Origin: Pseudomonas fluorescens
GTDB taxonomy: Bacteria; Pseudomonadota; Gammaproteobacteria; Pseudomonadales; Pseudomonadaceae
Direction of reading: 5' to 3'
Assembly: GCF_902497785.1 (NCBI RefSeq)
Contig: NZ_CABVHK010000017.1
Span: 99,798 to 163,797, forward strand
Length of the DNA stretch: 64,000 nt
Part shown: positions 44,115 through 53,018 of the stretch, piece by piece
Position numbering within the stretch: position 1 is the stretch's first letter
How the letters are laid out: each line of letters begins with the position of its first letter
The notes under the pieces: model-generated
Seen by the model: the letters and a program-made list of their open reading frames with translations, nothing else
Databases searched by the model: none
What the model was told of the DNA's origin: nothing
Position numbers and translations under genes: made by a program

Positions 44115-44245
44115 ATACAAATGCATAAAAGTTTTGCTGGATCGGTTTTTCGAGGGTAAGTTGCGCGCCGGTTTGTTGCTGGGCAGCTACGACTGTCATG
44201 TAACGCGGGGCAACTTGGGCCCAACTAATTTTAGAGGACCTCCAC

Positions 44246-45343
44246 TTGCCTATTTCTTCTTTGTTGCGCAATGCATTCCTGGCGGGCGCCGGGCTGACAA
44301 TGGCTGTCAGTGTCCAGGCCGCGGGTACCGTGCATATTTATAACTGGTCGGATTACATCGGTTCGACCACCCTGGCCGACTTCCAGAAAGAGACGGGCAT
44401 CAAGCCGGTCTATGACGTCTTCGATTCCAACGAAACCCTGGAAGGCAAGTTGCTGGCCGGGCGTACCGGTTACGACGTGGTCGTGCCGTCCAACCACTTC
44501 CTTGGCAAGCAGATCAAGGCGGGCGCGTTCCAGAAGCTCGACAAGTCGAAGTTGCCGAATTATTCCAACCTCGATCCGGTGCTGCTCAAGCGTCTGGAGC
44601 AAAACGATCCGGGTAACCTGTACGCCGTGCCGTACCTGTGGGGCACTAACGGCATCGGTTACAACGTCGAGAAAATCAAGGCTGTGCTGGGCGTCGACAA
44701 GATCGATTCCTGGGCGACGGTGTTCGAGCCGGAAAATATCAAAAAGCTGCACAGCTGCGGTGTCGCGTTCCTCGATTCCGCCGATGAAATGATGCCCACC
44801 GTCCTCAACTACATGGGCCTCAACGCCAACAGCACCAACCCCGAAGATTACAAAAAGGCCGAAGCCAAGTTGCTCGCAGTGCGGCCTTACGTGACGTACT
44901 TCCATTCTTCCAAATACATCGCCGACCTGGCCAATGGCGACATCTGCATCGCCATCGGTTTTTCCGGCGACATGTTCCAGGCCAAGGCGCGCGCGGCCGA
45001 AGCCGGCAAAGGCGTGGACGTGGCCTACAGCATTCCCAAAGAGGGCGGTGCGCTGTGGTTCGACATGCTGGCGATTCCGAAGGATTCGAGCAACGTCAAA
45101 GAGGCCCACGCGTTCATCAACTATCTGTTGAAACCCGAGGTGATCGCACAGGTCAGTGATTCGGTTGGCTATGCGAACCCCAACCCTGCCTCGGACAAAC
45201 TGATGGACCAGTCCATCCGCACCGACGAGTCGGTTTATCCACCGCAAGCAGTCCTCGACAAGACTTACGTGTCGATCGAGTTACCACCAAACATTCAACG
45301 TTTGATGACCCGCAGCTGGACCAAGGTCAAGTCGGGGAAATAG
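44246..45343 (+). CDS. spuE: Polyamine ABC transporter, second periplasmic binding protein
   Basis: The 365-residue paralogue of SpuD has signal peptide LLRNAFLAGAGLTMAVSVQA followed by AGTVHIYNWSDYIGSTTLAD. Shared blocks are YDVFDSNETLEGKLLAGRTG, DVVVPSNHFLGKQIKAGAFQ and the LMTRSWTKVKSGK end. SpuE is the spermidine-preferring protein in P. aeruginosa. The start is a TTG at 44246 with AGAGGACC upstream; the first in-frame ATG lies inside the signal peptide. About 130 bases separate it from the REPIN. Confidence 0.93.
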   Translation: MPISSLLRNAFLAGAGLTMAVSVQAAGTVHIYNWSDYIGSTTLADFQKETGIKPVYDVFDSNETLEGKLLAGRTGYDVVVPSNHFLGKQIKAGAFQKLDKSKLPNYSNLDPVLLKRLEQNDPGNLYAVPYLWGTNGIGYNVEKIKAVLGVDKIDSWATVFEPENIKKLHSCGVAFLDSADEMMPTVLNYMGLNANSTNPEDYKKAEAKLLAVRPYVTYFHSSKYIADLANGDICIAIGFSGDMFQAKARAAEAGKGVDVAYSIPKEGGALWFDMLAIPKDSSNVKEAHAFINYLLKPEVIAQVSDSVGYANPNPASDKLMDQSIRTDESVYPPQAVLDKTYVSIELPPNIQRLMTRSWTKVKSGK

Positions 45344-45415
45344 CTTCAAGGCTCAAACTATCCAAGGTTGGCTCACCTTGAGCGAACTGCACTCTTTTTG
45401 TTGGGAGTTTCGTAA

Positions 45416-46558
45416 ATGGCAGTTGCCTCCGGCGCCTATAAGAAAGCCCTCGAGGGCGACCAGACACCGAAACAGGTGTTGGTCAAAATCGACCGGGTCA
45501 CGAAGAAGTTCGACGAGACGATTGCCGTGGACGATGTGTCCCTGGAAATCAAGAAAGGCGAGATCTTCGCCCTGCTCGGCGGTTCGGGATCGGGCAAGTC
45601 CACGTTGCTGCGCATGCTCGCAGGCTTCGAACGGCCCACGGAGGGGCGCATTTTCCTCGATGGCGTCGACATCACCGACATGCCGCCGTACGAGCGTCCG
45701 ATCAACATGATGTTCCAGTCGTACGCCTTGTTCCCGCACATGACTGTGGCGCAGAACATCGCCTTCGGCCTCAAGCAGGATAAGCTGCCCGCGGCTGAGG
45801 TCGATGCCCGTGTCGCAGACATGCTCAAGCTGGTGCAGATGTCGCAGTACGCCAAGCGCAAGCCGCATCAATTGTCCGGTGGCCAGCGCCAGCGTGTGGC
45901 GCTGGCGCGCTCCCTGGCCAAGCGTCCGAAGCTGTTGCTGCTCGACGAGCCAATGGGCGCGCTGGACAAAAAGCTGCGCTCGCAAATGCAGCTGGAGCTG
46001 GTCGAGATCATCGAGCGCGTCGGCGTGACCTGCGTCATGGTGACCCACGACCAGGAAGAGGCCATGACCATGGCCGAGCGCATCGCGATCATGCACCTGG
46101 GCTGGATCGCCCAGATCGGCAGCCCGATCGACATCTACGAAACCCCGACCAGCCGCCTGGTCTGTGAATTCATCGGCAACGTCAACATCTTCGACGGCGA
46201 AGTGATCGACGACGCCGAAGGCCACGCAATCATCACCTGCAAGGACCTCGACCGGCAGATCTACGTCGGCCACGGCATCAGCACGTCGGTGCAGGACAAA
46301 TCCGTGACTTACGCGATTCGTCCGGAAAAACTGCTGGTCACTCCGACCATGCCGACCTGCCAATACAACTGGTCCAGCGGCAAGGTGCATGACATCGCCT
46401 ACCTCGGTGGTCACTCGGTGTTTTACGTCGAGTTGCCGAGCGGCAAGATCGTTCAGTCGTTCGTGGCCAACGCCGAACGCCGTGGCCAGCGCCCGACCTG
46501 GGGCGACCAGGTTTACGTGTACTGGGAAGACGACAGCGGCGTGGTACTGCGCTCATGA
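45416..46558 (+). CDS. spuF: Polyamine ABC transporter ATPase
   Basis: The 380-residue PotG-type ATPase has Walker A LLGGSGSGKSTLLRMLAG near residue 55, MMFQSYALFPHMTVAQNIAF (Q-loop region), signature LSGGQRQRVALARSL, Walker B LLLLDEPMGALD and switch histidine VMVTHDQEEAMTMAE. A C-terminal TOBE-type regulatory domain begins near residue 290 (SVTYAIRPEKLLVTPTM). It powers SpuG-SpuH and overlaps spuG by 4 bases. Confidence 0.95.
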   Translation: MAVASGAYKKALEGDQTPKQVLVKIDRVTKKFDETIAVDDVSLEIKKGEIFALLGGSGSGKSTLLRMLAGFERPTEGRIFLDGVDITDMPPYERPINMMFQSYALFPHMTVAQNIAFGLKQDKLPAAEVDARVADMLKLVQMSQYAKRKPHQLSGGQRQRVALARSLAKRPKLLLLDEPMGALDKKLRSQMQLELVEIIERVGVTCVMVTHDQEEAMTMAERIAIMHLGWIAQIGSPIDIYETPTSRLVCEFIGNVNIFDGEVIDDAEGHAIITCKDLDRQIYVGHGISTSVQDKSVTYAIRPEKLLVTPTMPTCQYNWSSGKVHDIAYLGGHSVFYVELPSGKIVQSFVANAERRGQRPTWGDQVYVYWEDDSGVVLRS

Positions 46559-47475
46559 ACATGCGCAAATTCAAACGCCGTCTCAACCGAATAATTCCCG
46601 GTGGCCGCCAGTTGGTCATCGGGGTTCCGTTCATCTGGCTGTTCCTGTTCTTCATGCTGCCGTTCTTCATCGTCCTGAAGATCAGCTTCGCCGAAGCCGA
46701 TGTGGCCATTCCACCGTACACCGAGATCTACACCTTCGTTGACCAGAAGCTGCAGGTGCTGCTCAACCTCGGCAACTACGCCATGCTCGGTGACGATGAG
46801 TTGTACATCGCCGCCTACCTCGGCTCGCTGAAGATGGCGCTGATCAGCACCGTCCTGTGCCTGCTGATCGGCTACCCGATGGCCTACGCCATCGCCAGCG
46901 CCCGTAAAGAGATGCAAACGGTGCTGGTGCTGTTGATCATGATGCCGACCTGGACCGCGATTCTGATCCGCGTGTACGCGTGGATGGGCATCCTCAGCAA
47001 CAACGGCCTGCTCAACGGTTTCCTGATGACCATGGGCTGGATCGACGAACCGCTGCAAATCCTCAACACCAACCTCGCGGTGTACATCGGTGTTGTGTAT
47101 TCGTACTTGCCGTTCATGATCCTGCCGCTCTACGCCAACCTGGTGAAGCACGACAACAGCCTGCTGGAAGCCGCGTCGGACCTGGGTTCGAGTACCTTCA
47201 ACAGCTTCTGGAAAATCACCATTCCCCTGTCCAAGAACGGCATCGTCGCGGGTTGCATGCTGGTGTTCATCCCGGTGGTGGGGGAGTTCGTGATCCCGGA
47301 ACTGCTTGGCGGTCCGGAAACCCTGATGATCGGTAAAGTGCTCTGGCAAGAATTCTTCAATAACCGTGACTGGCCGGTGGCGTCCGCTCTCGCCGTAGTG
47401 ATGCTGCTGATCCTGATCGTGCCGATCATCCTGTTCAACCGTAGCCAGGCCAAAGAAATGGAGGGCAAGGAATGA
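46555..47475 (+). CDS. spuG: Polyamine ABC transporter permease (PotH type)
   Basis: The 306-residue inner-membrane permease has about six membrane helices; the first is VIGVPFIWLFLFFMLPFFIV. The coupling loop LLEAASDLGSSTFNSFWKIT is near residue 205. It forms a heterodimeric channel with SpuH. It starts in the spuF stop (ATGA) and its own stop overlaps the spuH start. Confidence 0.95.
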   Translation: MNMRKFKRRLNRIIPGGRQLVIGVPFIWLFLFFMLPFFIVLKISFAEADVAIPPYTEIYTFVDQKLQVLLNLGNYAMLGDDELYIAAYLGSLKMALISTVLCLLIGYPMAYAIASARKEMQTVLVLLIMMPTWTAILIRVYAWMGILSNNGLLNGFLMTMGWIDEPLQILNTNLAVYIGVVYSYLPFMILPLYANLVKHDNSLLEAASDLGSSTFNSFWKITIPLSKNGIVAGCMLVFIPVVGEFVIPELLGGPETLMIGKVLWQEFFNNRDWPVASALAVVMLLILIVPIILFNRSQAKEMEGKE

Positions 47476-48365
47476 AGCGCTTCCGTTTCTCGAGTTTTAT
47501 GCTGGTAGTGGGGCTGCTGTTCATCTACGCGCCGATGCTGATCCTGGTGATCTACTCGTTCAACGCCTCGAAACTGGTGACGGTGTGGGGCGGCTGGTCG
47601 ATCAAGTGGTACGTCGGCTTGATGGACAACACGCAATTGATGGGCTCGGTGGTGCGCTCGCTGGAAATCGCCTGCTACACGGCGGTGGCAGCGGTGGCGT
47701 TGGGCACATTGGCGGCGTTCGTCCTGACTCGCATCACCCACTTCAAGGGTCGCACGCTGTTCGGTGGTCTGGTCACGGCGCCGCTGGTCATGCCCGAAGT
47801 GATCACCGGTCTGTCGCTGTTGCTGCTGTTCGTGGCGATGGCGCAGATGATCGGCTGGCCACAGGAACGCGGCATCGTCACCATCTGGATCGCCCACACC
47901 ACGTTCTGTGCGGCGTATGTGGCGGTGGTGGTCTCGGCGCGCTTGCGTGAGCTGGACCTGTCCATCGAAGAGGCGGCCATGGACCTTGGCGCGCGGCCGT
48001 GGAAGGTGTTCTTTTTGATCACCATCCCGATGATCGCGCCCTCGCTCGGTGCGGGCGGCATGATGTCGTTCGCGCTGTCGCTGGATGATCTGGTGTTGGC
48101 CAGCTTCGTGTCGGGGCCGGGATCGACGACCCTGCCGATGGAAGTGTTCTCGGCGGTGCGCCTGGGCGTGAAGCCTGAGATCAACGCCGTGGCCAGTTTG
48201 ATTCTGCTGGCGGTGTCGCTGATGACCTTCCTCGTCTGGTTCTTCAGCCGCCGCGCCGAAGAAGCGCGCAAACGCGCGATCCAGCAGGCCATCGAAGAAA
48301 GCGCTGCCGACTCATGGAAGCAACCGGACGTGCGTCGCGCACAGCAGGCGCCGGAAGCGGCTTGA
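47472..48365 (+). CDS. spuH: Polyamine ABC transporter permease (PotI type)
   Basis: The 297-residue inner-membrane permease pairs with SpuG. It has a first helix MLVVGLLFIYAPMLILVIYS and the EAA loop SIEEAAMDLGARPWKVFFLI near residue 165. The hydrophilic tail after residue 265 is rich in alanine, glutamate and arginine. It is the last gene of the spu operon; a REPIN follows the stop. Confidence 0.95.
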   Translation: MKRFRFSSFMLVVGLLFIYAPMLILVIYSFNASKLVTVWGGWSIKWYVGLMDNTQLMGSVVRSLEIACYTAVAAVALGTLAAFVLTRITHFKGRTLFGGLVTAPLVMPEVITGLSLLLLFVAMAQMIGWPQERGIVTIWIAHTTFCAAYVAVVVSARLRELDLSIEEAAMDLGARPWKVFFLITIPMIAPSLGAGGMMSFALSLDDLVLASFVSGPGSTTLPMEVFSAVRLGVKPEINAVASLILLAVSLMTFLVWFFSRRAEEARKRAIQQAIEESAADSWKQPDVRRAQQAPEAA

Positions 48366-48368
48366 CTG

Positions 48369-48445
48369 CAAAAGATCGCAGCCTGCGGCAGCTCCTACAG
48401 AGAAATGAATTCTCCTGTAGGAGCTGCCGCAGGCTGCGATCTTTT
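48369..48445. repeat. REPIN, GATCGCAGCC family
   Basis: Inverted AAAAGATCGCAGCCTGCGGC and GTAGGAGCTGCCGCAGGCTG units flank 20 bases, between the convergent spuH and HD-domain genes. Confidence 0.93.
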
Positions 48446-48456
48446 GATTTTTGGGC

Positions 48457-49098
48457 CTACGCTGCCCAAGGGGATTTGCGGATGACCTCGACGAAGTTCA
48501 TCGGTTTGAACCCTGGCTCCTGATCCATCAGCACATCGGTCTTCACGTTGCCAAACGTGGTTTGCGGGCGATGGCGCAGGCCGTCGGCAAAGGCGCAGAT
48601 GATGCACTCCTTGAACCCTTCACCCCGTGGATGCGCATGCACCACCGCTTCACGCTGCACGTTGGAAAAAGCCGCGTAATCCATGCCCAGCACGTCCATT
48701 TCAACCCCGGCAGTCACCAGCGCGACGGTGGGCCGCAGGTGTTGCGGGACACCCGGCGTGGTGTGCAGGGCAATCGATAACCAGACTTGCTCGATATCAT
48801 CATCGCTCAGCCCGTAAGGCTTGAGGAACGCTGCCGCTGCGTTGGCACCATCGACTTCAAAACGCTCAGCGTCGCTGCGATAACCTTCCACCAGGCCCAC
48901 GTCATGGAACATCGCACCGACGTACAGCAGCTCCGGGTTGTACGCCAGTTGCTTGCGTTCGCCGCTCAACGCGCCGAACAGAAACACCCGGCGCGAGTGG
49001 TGGTAAAGCAGGTCGGATTCGACGTCGCGGATGTATTCCGTGGTGGCACGGGCCAGTGCGCTGTCGGGAATTTTGATACCGGCGATGGTGCTGCTCAT
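48457..49098 (-). CDS. HD domain-containing hydrolase, cyanamide-hydratase-like
   Basis: The 213-residue protein has an HD metal-binding pattern: LLYHHSRRVFLFGALSG (first histidine) near residue 32, LLYVGAMFHDVGLVEGYRSD (His-Asp pair) near residue 65, and LSIALHTTPGVPQHLRPTVA (further histidine). The layout resembles HD proteins related to fungal cyanamide hydratase (Ddi2), but the assignment is by eye. Substrates could include small nitrile-like compounds, nucleotides or others. The ATG at 49098 follows GAGGAC. It is divergent from a GlxA-type regulator. Confidence 0.75.
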   Translation of the reverse strand: MSSTIAGIKIPDSALARATTEYIRDVESDLLYHHSRRVFLFGALSGERKQLAYNPELLYVGAMFHDVGLVEGYRSDAERFEVDGANAAAAFLKPYGLSDDDIEQVWLSIALHTTPGVPQHLRPTVALVTAGVEMDVLGMDYAAFSNVQREAVVHAHPRGEGFKECIICAFADGLRHRPQTTFGNVKTDVLMDQEPGFKPMNFVEVIRKSPWAA

Positions 49099-49264
49099 GG
49101 TGCTGTCCTCGTGGGGAACGCCGTGGCGGCGCTGATGGAACCAGTCTGTTCCCGGCCCCGACACCGGACAATCGCTGCATGGCTGCGATCCTTGCCAATG
49201 AGGATGCATATCGCGCCAACCTCGCTTGTTGGGTGCGGATTGGCTAGGGTGGCGATGCGCGGCC

Positions 49265-49343
49265 CAAAAAGATCGCAGCCTTCGGTAGCTCCTACAAAGG
49301 CACGCGATCCAATGTAGGAGCTGCCGAAGGCTGCGATCTTTTT
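49265..49343. repeat. REPIN, GATCGCAGCC family
   Basis: Inverted AAAAAGATCGCAGCCTTCGG and GTAGGAGCTGCCGAAGGCTG units lie in the divergent region just before the GlxA-type regulator start, an unusual place since most copies in the window follow genes. Confidence 0.92.
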
Positions 49344-49368
49344 CACATTCAAGGTCGGAATTTGAACC

Positions 49369-50334
49369 ATGCAAAAAACCGTCGCCATCGTGGTCTTCGC
49401 CGGCGTCCAGTCGCTGGACGTGACCGGTCCCATGGATGTGTTTTCCGAGGCCAATCGTTTCCTGGCACCCCAGGATCACTATCGGCTGGAAGTGATCGGC
49501 GTGGAGCGCGGGATGATGCCGTGCTCCAACGGTTTGTCGCTCAATGCCCATCGACATTACAGCGAGGCATTGGAGGCCTACGATTTGTTGCTGGTGCCCG
49601 GGGGACCGCAGTTGCCGTTCATGGATTTCGGTGCGGCGTTCGATGCCTGGTTGCGCGATGCGAGCGCGTTGGCGCAACGTTTTGGCTCGATCTGCAACGG
49701 CGCGTTCATGCTCGCCCGCGCCGGTTTGCTCGAAGGGCGGACGGTGACGACTCACTGGGGCGATGCAGCCGCGCTGGCGGCGTTGTGCCCGACGACGCAG
49801 GTCGACGCGGATCGCTTGTACGTGCAGGACGGCGAGCTCTACACCTCGGCGGGGGTGACGGCGGGGATTGATTTGTCGTTGTACCTGCTGGCGCGCGATC
49901 ACGGGCCGGAAGTGGCATTGAGCGTGGCCAAGCGACTGGTGGTGTTCACGCAACGCTCAGGCGGGCAATCGCAGTTCAGCCCGTTCCTTACGCCCCATGC
50001 CGAACCGACATCGGCGGTGGCACTGGTTCAGCTTTATGTGCTGGCCAATCTCACGGGCGATCTGAGCATTGCTGATCTGGCCAACGCCGCCAACATGAGC
50101 GCCCGCAACTTTTCCAGAGTGTTTGCCAAAGAGGCGAAAATCACTCCGGCAGAATTTGTCGAGCGGGCGAGGGTGGATGCGGCGCGGGTGATGCTGGAAA
50201 GCACCCGTGCGCCGCTGAAGACCGTGGCCTATCAGTGCGGGTTCCGTGATGCCCAGCACATGCGTAGCGTGTTCAACCGGCGGCTGGGGGTGACGCCGCA
50301 GCAGTTCAGGTTGAATTTTGCGGCGATGGTTTGA
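49369..50334 (+). CDS. GlxA family regulator (DJ-1/PfpI domain plus AraC HTH)
   Basis: The 321-residue protein has an N-terminal DJ-1/PfpI domain (VAIVVFAGVQSLDVTGPMDV; the SICNGAFMLARAGLLEGRTV nucleophile-elbow region with cysteine near residue 108) and a C-terminal AraC helix-turn-helix pair (SIADLANAANMSARNFSRVF; KTVAYQCGFRDAQHMRSVFN). Such proteins usually activate neighbouring catabolic genes on sensing a small ligand. The divergent HD-domain gene is the obvious candidate target. The REPIN just upstream occupies much of its promoter region. Confidence 0.9.
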   Translation: MQKTVAIVVFAGVQSLDVTGPMDVFSEANRFLAPQDHYRLEVIGVERGMMPCSNGLSLNAHRHYSEALEAYDLLLVPGGPQLPFMDFGAAFDAWLRDASALAQRFGSICNGAFMLARAGLLEGRTVTTHWGDAAALAALCPTTQVDADRLYVQDGELYTSAGVTAGIDLSLYLLARDHGPEVALSVAKRLVVFTQRSGGQSQFSPFLTPHAEPTSAVALVQLYVLANLTGDLSIADLANAANMSARNFSRVFAKEAKITPAEFVERARVDAARVMLESTRAPLKTVAYQCGFRDAQHMRSVFNRRLGVTPQQFRLNFAAMV

Positions 50335-50360
50335 ACATGCATTGATGTTCCCTGTCAGGC

Positions 50361-50471
50361 CGCCATCGCGAGCAAGCTCGCTCCCACATTGGAATGCGTC
50401 CCCCTATGGGAGCAAGCTCGCTCCCACATTGGAATGCGTCCCCCTGTGGGAGCGAGCTTGCTCGCGATGGC
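50361..50471. repeat. REPIN with internal 40-bp tandem duplication
   Basis: The GCGAGCAAGCTCGCTCCCAC-type pair is interrupted by a direct repeat: 50371-50410 and 50411-50450 are identical except one base (CCCCTATGGG versus CCCCTGTGGG). It gives three REP arms rather than two. It lies between the convergent regulator and hacB genes. Confidence 0.93.
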
Positions 50472-50492
50472 GGCAGCCAAGACAACAAAGAT

Positions 50493-52904
50493 CTACTGCG
50501 CAGCCCGCGCCGGCAACAGCTTCAACGTACTGCGCGTATTCGCCGCCACTTCCTCTTCATTCAGATACGCCTGGAAGTACACCCCTTCGACATACGCCTC
50601 AGCCTGGTCGTCAAAATGCCGGTCAAATGGCACGCCACTCTGGCCCACCGGATTCACGGTCAAGCTGTGGGCCGGGTCGGCGAAGTCGATCAGGCGTCGG
50701 GTCGACGGCCCGTAAGTCACCGGCCACGGCGCCGGCCCGATCTTCGCTGACAGGTTGTTCGGCACTTCGTGACTGCCCGGCGCCGCGAACGGCCCGACAT
50801 TGAACACCCGATCCAGCGGCTTTTGCTGCCCCAGTGGATGACCATGGGTCAGGGTGTGCGCCTTGCCCCACTGCCACTGCGCAAAATCCGCACCCAGCGT
50901 GGTCTTGAGGTGAGCGAGGCTCGCTTGCCACGCCACGTTGACCGTCTGCGCACGACTTTCCTTGGCCGGGGTGTTGCGGTTGTCCCACCACGGCGAGTCG
51001 GCGTTCGCCGCCAGCCGCGGTAACGCAGCGTCGATCACTCGGGTCGAGAGCAGCGTTTCGAAAAAGTCGTTGCCCAGTTCATCGCGCATCGTTGCGTCAG
51101 CCAGGTTGAACAGGAACTGGTTGAACAGCGTGGCGCTGGTGGAATCCAGCGGGTAGTCGCCTGTCCACTGGGCCAGTTGCTCCACCAGTTTCAGTTCCGC
51201 TGGATCACTCACCACTTCACGCAGAACTGGCAACAGCGGCGCCAGCAAGCGCGGGCCGTAGGCGGTGGTGGTGCCCAATTGCAGTTTCTGACTGGCCTCC
51301 AGATCCCATTTGACGGTTTTGTCGCTGAGCTGGCGATTGAGCTGCTGGCCCCGATCCGCCAGATTGTAGTAACCCGGGATCTCGATACCGACCGGCGACA
51401 CGGGCTGGAAGTTGGCCGAGACGATGTAACCGCGAGCCGGGTTTTCTTCCTGCGGGTTGGCGCTGAACGGGTAGAAACCGTCCTTGTCCGCTTCAGCGCT
51501 GCCGCCGTCAAGAATGAACCACGGACGCACACCCGCCGGGCGTTTCGGCAACTGCGCCGCCGCCCACCAGCCGATGTCACCCTTGGCGTTGGCCCAGACA
51601 ATGTTCAGGCCCGGTGCCTGGACTTTTGCGGCGGCACTGCGCGCCTTGGCCAGGGTGTCGGCGCGGTTGAGCTGGTAGAAGCCTTCGAGGATCGGGTTCT
51701 GGCTTTCGAGGAAACCCCACCACATGGCGATCGGCGTTTTGCCGGCGCTGGTGCCCAACGCATCGTTGACGATCGGACCGTGCGGTGACTGGCGCAGCAC
51801 CAGCGTCACCGGCGCCTGACCCTTGACCGCGATCTGCTGTTCGCTGGTGACCATGTCCACCCATTGGCCGCGATACCAGATTTGATTCGGGTTGTCCGGG
51901 TTGACCTTCTCGGCGATCAGGTCGAGGTCGTCGTTCTGGAACATGGTGATGCTCCAGCCGAAGTCGCGGTTCATTCCCAGCGAGGCGAAGGGCATCAACG
52001 CCTGATAGTGACCGTAGAGTTCAAAACCGGGTGACGAGAGATGGGCTTCGTACCACACCGACGGCGCGGAAAAGCGGATATGCGGGTCACCCGCCAGCAG
52101 TGGCTTGCCGCTTTTGGTGCGACTGCCGGAAACGACCCAGGCGTTGCTGCCCTCGAACTGCGGCAGGCCGTTCTCGGCCAGAGCCTGTTCACTCAGGCGA
52201 GCGAGGGCATTGAGGTCCTTCCAGTCGGCGCTGGCGAGGGGCAGCATGGGGCCGCTCGGGTTTTTCGCCAGCACGCCCTTGGGCTGCCAGTCGAGATCGA
52301 AGACGTTCAGATAGTCGGTGCCCAGTTGATCGCGCACATAAGTCAGCAGCGGTTCGGTGCGAAATGCCGCGGCAAAACTGTAGGCCATGTAACCGGCGAT
52401 GCTGATGGTGTCCTGAGCGGTAAACGGGCGTTTTGAAATGCCCAGTGCATCGAATTCCGCAGGCTTGGCGTGGCTGTCCTGATACTGGTTGATGCCGTCC
52501 AGGTAGGCTTGCAGGGCGATGAACGTTGGCGACTGTTTGTCCAGGCCGGCCAGATAGGTTTCGGCGCGTTCGCGAATGCGCAGGCTGCGCATCAGTTTGT
52601 CGGTGTCGAGCAGTTTCGGGCCGAGCACTTCGGCCAGTTCACCCCGGGCGAGGCGTCGCAGGACTTCCATCTGGAACAGCCGGTCCTGGGCGTGCACGTA
52701 GCCAAGGGCGCGATACAGGTCGGTTTCGTTGTCGGCGCGGATGTGCGGAATGCCGCGCTCGTCGTAGCGAACGGTGACGGAACCTTGCAGGTGTTGCAGT
52801 TCAACCATGCCCTGGCGTGTCGGCTGCTTGCTGTAGACGTACCAGCCGACACCGGCGGCGAGCACGACGATCAGCAGGACGAGCGCAGTCAGGAGACGTT
52901 TCAT
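50493..52904 (-). CDS. hacB: Penicillin acylase-family acylase, HacB type
   Basis: The 803-residue Ntn-hydrolase precursor has an N-terminal membrane or signal helix (LLTALVLLIVVLAAGVGWYV) and an alpha-chain with DERGIPHIRADNETDLYRAL. The autoproteolysis point lies in FEGSNAWVVSGSRTKSGKPL around residue 250, with the serine after glycine as nucleophile, then LAGDPHIRFSAPSVWYEAHL. Relatives degrade acyl-homoserine lactone signals by amide hydrolysis. In P. aeruginosa HacB (PA0305) lies next to spuH, and this gene holds a similar place, two genes away. Substrate range is inferred from synteny and family. Confidence 0.82.
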   Translation of the reverse strand: MKRLLTALVLLIVVLAAGVGWYVYSKQPTRQGMVELQHLQGSVTVRYDERGIPHIRADNETDLYRALGYVHAQDRLFQMEVLRRLARGELAEVLGPKLLDTDKLMRSLRIRERAETYLAGLDKQSPTFIALQAYLDGINQYQDSHAKPAEFDALGISKRPFTAQDTISIAGYMAYSFAAAFRTEPLLTYVRDQLGTDYLNVFDLDWQPKGVLAKNPSGPMLPLASADWKDLNALARLSEQALAENGLPQFEGSNAWVVSGSRTKSGKPLLAGDPHIRFSAPSVWYEAHLSSPGFELYGHYQALMPFASLGMNRDFGWSITMFQNDDLDLIAEKVNPDNPNQIWYRGQWVDMVTSEQQIAVKGQAPVTLVLRQSPHGPIVNDALGTSAGKTPIAMWWGFLESQNPILEGFYQLNRADTLAKARSAAAKVQAPGLNIVWANAKGDIGWWAAAQLPKRPAGVRPWFILDGGSAEADKDGFYPFSANPQEENPARGYIVSANFQPVSPVGIEIPGYYNLADRGQQLNRQLSDKTVKWDLEASQKLQLGTTTAYGPRLLAPLLPVLREVVSDPAELKLVEQLAQWTGDYPLDSTSATLFNQFLFNLADATMRDELGNDFFETLLSTRVIDAALPRLAANADSPWWDNRNTPAKESRAQTVNVAWQASLAHLKTTLGADFAQWQWGKAHTLTHGHPLGQQKPLDRVFNVGPFAAPGSHEVPNNLSAKIGPAPWPVTYGPSTRRLIDFADPAHSLTVNPVGQSGVPFDRHFDDQAEAYVEGVYFQAYLNEEEVAANTRSTLKLLPARAAQ

Positions 52905-53018
52905 GGTGATTCCTTGTTCTTGTTATGAGTGGCAGCAATTCCCTGGCGACACTGTTTAACACGACCTGTCGGATCGGCCCATCACCCGTAGGAGGGATTC
53001 TTGTTGCGATGTTTGTCC

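Noticed and set aside
50361..50471. Short direct repeats as a CRISPR array
   Set aside because: Only two direct 40-bp units with no unique spacers, made of REP arms. No cas genes are near.
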